A program made the translations under genes and the position numbers. 13,053 nucleotides of DNA from Endobugula sp047636495. GTDB lineage: Bacteria > Pseudomonadota > Gammaproteobacteria > Pseudomonadales > Cellvibrionaceae. The DNA is taken from NCBI GenBank assembly GCA_047636495.1, contig JBLILH010000045.1:1-13053 (forward strand). The letters are read 5' to 3'. The notes under the pieces were generated by a model, which did no database searches, was not told the DNA's origin, and worked only from the letters and a program-made list of their open reading frames with translations. Below, piece by piece: positions 1 through 5,620 of the stretch. Numbering within the stretch: the stretch's first letter is position 1; every line of letters starts with the position of its first letter.

Positions 1-20
1 TCCTCTCAAGCGAGCTGCGC

Positions 21-48
21 ATCATACGCTGCTCGGTGAGTTTGTAAA
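21..48 (-). promoter_or_regulatory. rRNA-type promoter, downstream member of a tandem pair
   Basis: On the minus strand there is a -35 TTTACA (43-48), a 16-bp spacer and a -10 TATGAT (21-26), followed by GCGCAGC. The GC-rich sequence just after the -10 resembles the discriminator of stable-RNA promoters. It points out of the left edge of the window. With the stronger promoter about 145 bp upstream it forms the tandem arrangement usual before a 16S-23S-5S operon. The pssA-rRNA adjacency known from Pseudomonas supports that reading, but no 16S sequence lies inside the window. Confidence 0.55.
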
Positions 49-133
49 CCCTTAATTTCGTTAAACTTTCATTCCGTTCCGATTTTACTCAAAACTCAAT
101 AAAATAAACTATATTCAGTCTTTACACGCTCTT

Positions 134-158
134 CTCGCGGCCGTTTCCAAACCGCGAG
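134..158 (-). repeat. Stem-loop at the start of the rRNA-type leader
   Basis: CTCGCGG (134-140) and CCGCGAG (152-158) are perfect 7-bp complements separated by 11 nt. On the minus strand they begin just downstream of the TATAAT promoter, so they would form a GC-rich hairpin at the very 5' end of the transcript. This could be a leader structure of the presumed rRNA operon. There is no following U-run, so it is not a standard terminator. Confidence 0.5.
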
Positions 159-164
159 CGCAGC

Positions 165-192
165 ATTATACGGATGCAAGCTCAGTGCGCAA
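165..192 (-). promoter_or_regulatory. strong rRNA-type promoter with AT-rich upstream tract
   Basis: On the minus strand there is a -35 TTGCGC (187-192), a 16-bp spacer and a consensus -10 TATAAT (165-170), followed by GCTGCGC. Upstream of the -35 (193-235) the sequence is AT-rich with A and T tracts, like an UP element. It transcribes towards the left edge, away from the 3' end of pssA. The layout fits the first promoter of an rRNA operon, or less likely a tRNA operon, that begins beyond position 1. The target gene itself is not visible. Confidence 0.6.
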
Positions 193-293
193 GCAATTTT
201 TAACGTTTATTAATTTGGCTTTAGTCACTTACAACAGAAACCTTAGCGGCATGCTAAAACCGTCTAAGATGTACTTACTTAAAAACAGTTTGC

Positions 294-1130
294 CTATTCT
301 GGATCGCTGCCTTTGGCCTGAGAACTGCGGAGCGATCGCCACCCCCACAAAGTTGGGCCGGACAACCCATAAGTCAGCACGATCAATAACAATACCATAG
401 GCGGATTACTCGCTATCAATGCAAAAACAAAAACAACCAATAGCAACACAGCAAAAGGCACCCTTCCCTTGAGATCTACCCCTTTAAAGCTGTTGTACTT
501 AAAGTTTGAAACCATTAACAAGCCAAGAAAGATCATTCCTATCGCCATAATCATAGCGAGCACATGATTCACCTCACTGTCATGCCATACCCACACCACC
601 GAAGCAACAATGGCAGCCGCAGCGGGACTCGCCAACCCTATAAAAAATCGCTTGTCGGTAAATTCAGTTTGCGTATTAAACCGCGCCAAACGCAATGCAA
701 CACAAGCAACGTACGTGAATGAGGCCGCCCACGCCAGCTTATCTAACGAGAGCAGCCCCCAATTGAGCAGCACTATGGCTGGCGCTACGCCAAATGAGAC
801 CATATCGGCGAGACTGTCATACTGTAGGCCAAACGAACTAGTGGTATTCGTTAACCTAGCAACGCGACCATCTAAGCCGTCTAATATCATGGATGCAAAG
901 ATAGCGATCGCTGCGGCTTCAAATTGACCTGACATACTCACGACGATGGCATAAAAACCGCTAAATAGTGCACCGGTGGTAAACAAGTTAGGCAATAAGT
1001 AAATCCCCTTATGCCTGACTTTTTTACCGCCTTCGGATACCTCTTCTATATGCTCATCGATCAGATCATCAATGATTGGCAAACTATCACGGTTTTTCTT
1101 GTCATCATCGTTGGGAGTTTCGTTAATCAT
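294..1130 (-). CDS. pssA: CDP-diacylglycerol--serine O-phosphatidyltransferase
   Basis: Membrane enzyme that joins CDP-diacylglycerol and L-serine to phosphatidylserine, the precursor of phosphatidylethanolamine. From the chosen ATG (1128-1130) the protein is 278 aa. The CDP-alcohol phosphotransferase signature DG-x2-AR-x8-G-x3-D-x3-D is complete at residues 87-109 (D87, G88, A91, R92, G101, D105, D109). An acidic N-terminus and the block KVRHKGIYLLPNLFTT (residues 37-52) precede several hydrophobic segments, as in Pseudomonas-type PssA. The reading frame stays open to 1244, but the internal ATG matches the family start (acidic tail before KVRH) and has an AGGA about 14 nt upstream. No clear terminator follows. 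In Pseudomonas pssA lies downstream of ilvC; here merR, phzF and two small elements intervene, and the 214-bp gap before it suggests its own promoter, possibly around the TATAAT at 1158-1163 (weak -35). Confidence 0.95.
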   Translation of the reverse strand: MINETPNDDDKKNRDSLPIIDDLIDEHIEEVSEGGKKVRHKGIYLLPNLFTTGALFSGFYAIVVSMSGQFEAAAIAIFASMILDGLDGRVARLTNTTSSFGLQYDSLADMVSFGVAPAIVLLNWGLLSLDKLAWAASFTYVACVALRLARFNTQTEFTDKRFFIGLASPAAAAIVASVVWVWHDSEVNHVLAMIMAIGMIFLGLLMVSNFKYNSFKGVDLKGRVPFAVLLLVVFVFALIASNPPMVLLLIVLTYGLSGPTLWGWRSLRSSQAKGSDPE

Positions 1131-1344
1131 TGGCTTTGAATCATTCCTAAAATATATATTATAAAACTCATGATACGCGATAGATGTGAACGCTTCGAGG
1201 TTTTTCATTGCGGGAATTTTTGTTTGGCAGGATTTACTGCTCACACCCTGTAACCACCTCCGGACGAATCATTACCTGCATCACCAATTTGTCCACCATC
1301 GATCAAGGAAATGAGAGACGCGCCAACCTATCATCTTCTTCCCT

Positions 1345-2229
1345 CTATGACAAAACAGCCGTCATCTGCCTAGTAAATTTACCACTGCCACCTGCCATCA
1401 AAGAAACAAGCGCGTCATCTTCAACCATTAAGTTCACCGTAATAACACTAGGAGAAGGTCGCGCCATTAAATACCCCTGCTCAATAACAAGTGTTTCCTT
1501 GTCGATGCTAAGACGATCACGCAGATAACAAGCCAGTGGACCCGCAGCCATTCCAGTCGCCGCCTCTTCGTCTATACCATAACGTGGAGCAAACATACGC
1601 GCTCCTGCATCACGACCATCTACTTTAGTGTCGGTGGTAAAGATATAGAAACCAATAAGATCATATTTATCAGATATTGCATTAATTTGGTCTTGATGTG
1701 GCTGTATCGCTGCCAATGTTACTTCGCTATCAACACCAACTACAATAAAGGAGTTGCCCGTATTGACTAATGCTGGCGGAGCAATCAACTGCTCCGCGGT
1801 TAACCCGAGCGAGCATAAAATAGCCGCTTCATCATCAGTGACACTGTCATAGTGCGGGGCAGACTGCTCCATATACGCTTGGTTTTTTTGAATAACAATT
1901 TCGCGCGGCCCATCAACCGTTTGTTTAGAAGAACGCCCGGCAAACCCTAAACCAGTTCCTACAAGCCCCTGCTGCGAAAGGTAACTGAACGTCGCTATAG
2001 TCGCATGTCCACAGTGGGCGATCTGTCGTGTGGGGGTATAAAAATCGAGGGTGAATTCTGCAATATTTGAGGCAGAGACAAACGCCGTTTCAGACAAGCC
2101 TACTTGCTGGGCGACAGATAACTTATCTTCGTGGCTTAAATTATCTGCATTCAATACGACACCGGCCGCATTGCCACCTTGGTCGCCATCAATAAAGACA
2201 TTAACAATTGCTACTTCTATATTTCTCAT
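1345..2229 (-). CDS. PhzF-family isomerase/epimerase-like protein
   Basis: A 294-aa protein of the PhzF/YddE fold (two similar half-domains), the usual length for the family. Visible signatures are GNAAGVVL near residue 19, LSETAFV with the conserved general acid/base glutamate E47, YTPTRQIAHCGHATIA (64-79), and the second-half block RMFAPRYGIDEEAATGMAAG (211-230). In PhzF the last block usually reads E-D-P-x-T-G-S; here it is EEAATGM, so the positions equivalent to PhzF D208 and S213 are Glu and Met. Substrate is unknown; most stand-alone members outside phenazine clusters are uncharacterised, and no phenazine genes are present here. The ATG at 2227-2229 has AGGA 9 nt upstream. A MerR-type promoter lies about 50 bp upstream, and a merR gene is next door, so electrophile or stress control is likely. 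The stop is TAG at 1345-1347. Confidence 0.9.
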   Translation of the reverse strand: MRNIEVAIVNVFIDGDQGGNAAGVVLNADNLSHEDKLSVAQQVGLSETAFVSASNIAEFTLDFYTPTRQIAHCGHATIATFSYLSQQGLVGTGLGFAGRSSKQTVDGPREIVIQKNQAYMEQSAPHYDSVTDDEAAILCSLGLTAEQLIAPPALVNTGNSFIVVGVDSEVTLAAIQPHQDQINAISDKYDLIGFYIFTTDTKVDGRDAGARMFAPRYGIDEEAATGMAAGPLACYLRDRLSIDKETLVIEQGYLMARPSPSVITVNLMVEDDALVSLMAGGSGKFTRQMTAVLS

Positions 2230-2254
2230 GATCTATATCCTATTAGCTTGTAAT

Positions 2255-2266
2255 CGTAACGTTACG
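2255..2266. repeat. 12-bp perfect palindrome in the phzF leader
   Basis: CGTAACGTTACG is a perfect palindrome in the predicted 5' untranslated region of phzF, about 26 bp before its ATG. It lies just downstream of the predicted transcription start. It could be a second operator or chance; no regulator can be assigned. Confidence 0.3.
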
Positions 2267-2281
2267 TAATGTGATATAGCG

Positions 2282-2313
2282 ATGATAGAACCTTTGAGCA
2301 TACTCTAAGGCAA
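2282..2313 (-). promoter_or_regulatory. MerR-type promoter/operator of phzF (20-bp spacer with dyad)
   Basis: On the minus strand a -35 TTGCCT (2308-2313) and a -10 TATCAT (2282-2287) are separated by 20 bp, longer than the 17-bp optimum. The interval holds the dyad CCTTAGAGTATGCTCAAAGG (2291-2310), whose two 10-bp halves match at 8 of 10 positions. Long 19-20 bp spacers filled by a dyad are the established mark of promoters that MerR-family proteins activate by DNA distortion. The dyad resembles the CTTAGAGT/ACTCTAAG type bound by NmlR and AdhR relatives. The merR gene next to phzF is the obvious candidate regulator. The predicted start leaves a leader of about 45 nt. Confidence 0.7.
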
Positions 2314-2395
2314 GCGTTTTTTTAACGCATAGAGAAATAATTAATAGTGTTAATTAATAGTCCTATGTACACCACAAAATATTGATGCACAGATA

Positions 2396-2562
2396 CTAGG
2401 ACCCTGTCGGACTTAGGAGGAATCTACTGCGGCAGCGGGAAATTGGTGTATTTTTCCGATCATTTTCGTTAAATAGGCTCACTATTCGCCTCAAATGATC
2501 GAAAAAATGCCCTCAATTTCTCACTGCCTCGCTACGTTCCACTAAGTCCGACAGGCTCCTAG
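2396..2562. mobile_element. MITE-like element: long imperfect hairpin flanked by CTAG
   Basis: The two ends are near-identical inverted repeats. The left end reads GACCCTGTCGGACTTAG (2400-2416) and the right end, reverse-complemented, reads GAGCCTGTCGGACTTAG. The similarity continues inward for about 70 bp per arm (GAAATTG, then TTTTTCGATCATTT), so the whole 159 bp folds into one imperfect hairpin. CTAG occurs on both outer sides (2396-2399 and 2559-2562), as expected for a 4-bp YTAR target duplication of IS5-group elements, although CTAG is itself palindromic. It encodes nothing. Its right edge supplies the TAG stop codon of merR. It separates merR from phzF and may also act as a transcription barrier. 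Confidence 0.7.
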
Positions 2563-2894
2563 GCGTGAAGGGTGCGGATTTTATCTTTGGTTACCTGGAT
2601 ATAATGCTCGATATCTTTTTGCTGTTGGTACAATTTTTCTAAATGCACATCAAGCAGCGCGGCCTGCTCAGTGTGATTGGCAGAACGAGCAACATGGACG
2701 TAATGCTTAATTGATTCCAGCGTCATCCCCGACTTTTTTAAACAAGCGATCCAATTCAGCAAGTCAACATCATGACGACTGTAGTCACGATAGCCTATAG
2801 AGTCTTTTCTCGGCTCAACAAAACCCAGCTTTTCATAGTAACGTAATGTATGAGCACTCAATCCTGTTTGCTCACTTGCTTGACTAATTTTCAT
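2559..2894 (-). CDS. MerR-family transcriptional regulator (NmlR/AdhR-like)
   Basis: A 111-aa regulator. Residues 1-70 form the winged HTH: MKISQASEQTGLSAHTLRYY, then EKLGF, GYRDYSRHDVDLLNWIACLKKSGMTLESIKHY. Residues 77-105 form the antiparallel coiled-coil dimerisation helix. The C-terminus is short and lacks the metal-binding cysteines of MerR, CueR or ZntR. The only cysteine is C51 in WIACLKKSGM, the position used by AdhR (C52) and probably by NmlR to sense aldehydes or other electrophiles. The frame is open to 2966, but ATG 2892-2894 is the family start, with GGGA upstream. The stop codon TAG (2559-2561) belongs to the CTAG flank of the adjacent MITE-like element. Likely target: the 20-bp-spacer promoter of phzF downstream on the same strand. 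Confidence 0.88.
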   Translation of the reverse strand: MKISQASEQTGLSAHTLRYYEKLGFVEPRKDSIGYRDYSRHDVDLLNWIACLKKSGMTLESIKHYVHVARSANHTEQAALLDVHLEKLYQQQKDIEHYIQVTKDKIRTLHA

Positions 2895-3035
2895 CACGGG
2901 TCCCATTACAGTTATTATTGATTTGATTATTGAAGGGGATAGATAATAGACGGCAACACATGCCACCTACAACATTTTTTCTACACTAATACGGAGTAAA
3001 TAATAGCCAAAACATGGCATATAAAAAACGGATAT

Positions 3036-3438
3036 CACTGCTGTCCCGTTAACTTCGGCTCAATTAGCTATAGGCTACGCCAATCGTAACCAAGCGGTAC
3101 CGGATCGAGCCCGGCATGACGAATACGATGAGTAAGCGACATGAAAATCAAAAAAAAACCCGTCATTCCGGAAAGCGTTTTTTGCTTATCCGGACAAAAT
3201 CTGTAGGAACAGATTTGAACCGCATGAGCGGGCCCGGAGGGTGAAAGCCAGGGAAGGCTTTGATAATCCAGTGATTTCAATAGTTTACTGAATACCGGGT
3301 TATCTCCATGGAAGTAGTGTATGCCAGTTTTGCGTCATTACATGGATGTAACTTAGTAGAGCAACGCAGGAGCAGTTGCCGAGGAGCAAAAACGGGTCCT
3401 GCCCAGCATGATGACATTACGCTAACGGGACAGTAGTG
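3036..3438. mobile_element. ~400-bp non-autonomous element with terminal inverted repeats
   Basis: CACTGCTGTCCCGTTAAC (3036-3053) is matched at the other end by GCTAACGGGACAGTAGTG (3421-3438), whose complement is CACTACTGTCCCGTTAGC: 16 of 18 positions agree. The interior has no convincing gene; the 70-codon minus-strand frame at 3068-3280 looks incidental. Instead it holds a row of short hairpins: CCGGAAAGC/GCTTATCCGG (3168-3193), ATCTGT/ACAGAT (3199-3214), CCGC/GCGG (3220-3231), AAAGCC/GGCTTT (3244-3261) and TTACATGGATGTAA (3338-3351). Flanks acggatat and acagatat resemble an imperfect target duplication. It lies between ilvC and merR. I cannot assign its parent IS with certainty. Confidence 0.65.
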
Positions 3439-3455
3439 AACAGATATATAAACGT

Positions 3456-3490
3456 AAAAAACCGGTAGCAGCGAACGACTTCCGGCTTTT
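3456..3490 (-). terminator. Probable rho-independent terminator of ilvC
   Basis: Downstream of the ilvC stop the minus strand reads AAAAGCCGG, a 16-nt interval, then CCGGTTTTTT. The GC core is CCGG/CCGG with A-T pairs beyond a single mismatch, ending in a run of six T. The stem is imperfect inside, so this is a moderate call. It would separate ilvC from the inserted element and merR. Confidence 0.5.
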
Positions 3491-3511
3491 CAACCAACAA
3501 ACAAAGCGGCC

Positions 3512-4528
3512 TTAGTTTTTGTCTTTATCAATAATTTTTCCAGCCGTAATCCAAGGCATCATTTCACGCAGTTCAGCACCCACTTTTTCAATGCCGTGCG
3601 CTGCATTGTTACGACGATGCGCAGTCATTGATGGGTAGTTGGCAGCGCCTTCTGTGATGAACATTTTCGCGTATTCGCCGTTTTGAATACGTGTTAACGC
3701 ATGTTTCATTGCCGCACGCGATTCTGCGTTAATCACTTCTGGGCCAGTTATATATTCGCCATACTCAGCATTATTAGAAATTGAGTAGTTCATATCAGCA
3801 ATACCACCTTGGTACAGTAGATCGACGACCAACTTCAATTCATGTAAGCATTCGAAGTAAGCCAGTTCTGGCGCGTAACCACCTTCAACCAAAGTATCAA
3901 AACCCGCTTTTACTAGCTCGACTGCACCACCACATAGTACGGCTTGCTCACCAAATAAGTCAGTCTCAGTTTCGTCTTTAAAGGTTGTTTCAATAATAGC
4001 GGTACGACCACCGCCGATACCTGATGCGTAAGATAACGCTAATTCTTTTGCAGAACCTGATGCGTCTTGGAATATAGCAATAAGATCTGGAATACCACGA
4101 CCATGAACAAATTCGCTACGCACGGTATGTCCAGGTGCTTTGGGTGCAATCATGATGACATCTAAGTCTGCACGCGGAACCACTTGATTGTAGTGAATCG
4201 CAAAACCGTGAGCAAACGCTATAGAAGCGCCCTGCTTGATGTTTGGTTCGATTTCTTCTCTGTATAACTGACCTTGAAACTCATCAGGCGTTAAGATCAT
4301 AACGACATCTGCAGACACAACCGCAGCAGCAACTTCAGCGACTGTTAAACCATGCGCTTTAGCCTTAGCAATCGAAGAAGAGTTGGCGCGCAAACCCACC
4401 GTCACGTCAACACCGGAATCCTGCAAGTTACATGCGTGTGCATGACCCTGCGAACCATAACCGATGACAGCTACTTTTTTGCCTTTGATGATTGAAATAT
4501 CGCAATCTTTATCGTAAAACACGTTCAT
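3512..4528 (-). CDS. ilvC: Ketol-acid reductoisomerase (class I)
   Basis: Second step of valine and isoleucine synthesis (also used for pantothenate): NADPH- and Mg-dependent rearrangement and reduction of acetolactate or acetohydroxybutyrate. At 338 aa this is the short class I enzyme. The N-terminal Rossmann domain has GYGSQG at 23-28 and the NADPH phosphate-binding loop GLRANSSS at 45-52. The catalytic H107 is in AFAHGF. The C-terminal knotted domain carries the metal ligands D190, E194, E226 and E230 in the expected positions (TETDLFGEQ, AYFECLHELK). The ATG at 4526-4528 has AAGG 9 nt upstream. It is divergent from ilvY and has a well-formed promoter in the intergenic region. The gene appears fully intact. 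Confidence 0.98.
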   Translation of the reverse strand: MNVFYDKDCDISIIKGKKVAVIGYGSQGHAHACNLQDSGVDVTVGLRANSSSIAKAKAHGLTVAEVAAAVVSADVVMILTPDEFQGQLYREEIEPNIKQGASIAFAHGFAIHYNQVVPRADLDVIMIAPKAPGHTVRSEFVHGRGIPDLIAIFQDASGSAKELALSYASGIGGGRTAIIETTFKDETETDLFGEQAVLCGGAVELVKAGFDTLVEGGYAPELAYFECLHELKLVVDLLYQGGIADMNYSISNNAEYGEYITGPEVINAESRAAMKHALTRIQNGEYAKMFITEGAANYPSMTAHRRNNAAHGIEKVGAELREMMPWITAGKIIDKDKN

Positions 4529-4605
4529 TGTTTGGACCTTTTATTGTTGGTATTGAATAGAGGGGCGGATATGATTTTCACCTCATCAACATATAATGTG
4601 GATGC

Positions 4606-4634
4606 ATTATAGAGAGCGCATACTGTTGCGTAAA
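4606..4634 (-). promoter_or_regulatory. ilvC promoter
   Basis: On the minus strand a -35 TTTACG (4629-4634) and a consensus -10 TATAAT (4606-4611) are 17 bp apart and point to ilvC, leaving a leader of roughly 70 nt. The -35 lies inside the first LysR-type box (4626-4640), the arrangement expected where IlvY contacts RNA polymerase to activate ilvC. Confidence 0.7.
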
Positions 4635-4671
4635 ATGATATATTAAGAAAACACTGTTTCATAAAGTGCAA
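4626..4671. promoter_or_regulatory. Tandem LysR-type boxes, probable IlvY operators
   Basis: Two T-N11-A boxes occur between ilvC and ilvY: TTGCGTAAAATGATA (4626-4640) and TTTCATAAAGTGCAA (4657-4671). The second is an almost perfect TTnCA-N5-TGnAA dyad. Their centres are 31 bp apart, about three helical turns. The first overlaps the ilvC -35. This matches the two-operator layout known for E. coli ilvYC, where IlvY with acetolactate or acetohydroxybutyrate activates ilvC and represses ilvY. Assignment to IlvY is inferred from position. Confidence 0.6.
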
Positions 4672-4728
4672 CACCAGAAAAACAGCCCCAATACAAAACA
4701 ACCCAGATACGACAAGGGTAATATCTAT

Positions 4729-5583
4729 ATGGATAACCGCTCCTTACAACTGTTCTTGCACCTATGCGACACCTTACATTTTGGCCGCACCAGCCAAGCA
4801 ATGCATATTAGTCCGTCGGCCCTGACGCGCAATATTCAGCAACTAGAAGAAACTTTAGGGTCAGCCTTATTCGAACGCGATAACCGCTCCGTTAAGCTCA
4901 CTAAAGAAGGACGATTATTTCAAACCTATGCCAAGCAATCTCTTGATCTATGGCAGGGGTTTAAACAATCGTTAATGGAAGAAACACAAGAACTGCAAGG
5001 CGAGATCAGTATCTATTGCTCTGTTACCGCCAGCTATAGTTTTTTGCATACAATTTTAAGTGAATTCCGCAAAGCTCACCCTAAAATCGCCATCATTTTA
5101 CGCACCGGCGATTCCGAAGATGCTATCACTAATGTATTAAAAGATGACGACGATTTAGCCATTGGTGCACGCCCTGATAAACTTCCGAGCACACTAGACT
5201 TTAAACGCATCGCCACATCACCTTTAGTCATGATCGCTCCTAACGATGAAAATCGTGAACAAGCGTGGAAAACTGCGCCATTAATTTTATCGGAAAAAGG
5301 CTTAATTAGAAAACGCGTTGATGCATGGTTCCAACAGCAAAATATTAAACCCATCATTTATGCGCAAGTGTCTGGTAACGAGGCCATTGTTAGCATGGTG
5401 AGCTTAGGGTTTGGTATTGGCGTGGTACCAAAAATTGTTTTAGATAACAGCCCTCTCGCCAAACAAGTGAAAGAACTAGATCACCAACCATTATTAACAC
5501 CCATTGACGTTGGGCTTTGCGCACAGAAGAAACGCCTACAAAACCCAGTGGTGAAAGCGTTGTGGGATTCGCTAACGCCATAA
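4729..5583 (+). CDS. ilvY: LysR-type activator of ilvC
   Basis: A 284-aa LysR-family protein closely resembling E. coli IlvY. The winged HTH occupies residues 1-60 (LQLFLHLCDTLHFGRTSQAM, then HISPSALTRNIQQLEETLGS). The inducer-binding domain contains IlvY-typical stretches: SVTASYSFL, RTGDSEDAI, VSGNEAIVSMVSLGFGIGV and CAQKKRLQNPVVKALW. It senses the ilvC substrates and activates ilvC. The frame extends up to a GTG at 4666, but the ATG at 4729 begins at the family start and has AAGGG 10 nt upstream. The upstream GTG lies in the second operator box, so it is an unlikely start. It faces tilS tail to tail with only 37 bp between them and no evident terminator. Confidence 0.95.
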   Translation: MDNRSLQLFLHLCDTLHFGRTSQAMHISPSALTRNIQQLEETLGSALFERDNRSVKLTKEGRLFQTYAKQSLDLWQGFKQSLMEETQELQGEISIYCSVTASYSFLHTILSEFRKAHPKIAIILRTGDSEDAITNVLKDDDDLAIGARPDKLPSTLDFKRIATSPLVMIAPNDENREQAWKTAPLILSEKGLIRKRVDAWFQQQNIKPIIYAQVSGNEAIVSMVSLGFGIGVVPKIVLDNSPLAKQVKELDHQPLLTPIDVGLCAQKKRLQNPVVKALWDSLTP

Positions 5584-5620
5584 GAAACTCCCGCTATTAT
5601 TGAAGACATTCGATATGTCT

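Noticed and set aside
3068..3280. 70-codon minus-strand open frame inside the 400-bp element.
   Set aside because: It is made of hairpin-forming repeat sequence, has no recognisable motif and no convincing ribosome site.
4592..4597. Plus-strand TATAAT as a promoter for ilvY.
   Set aside because: No acceptable -35 lies 16-18 bp upstream, and it sits on the ilvC side of both operator boxes.
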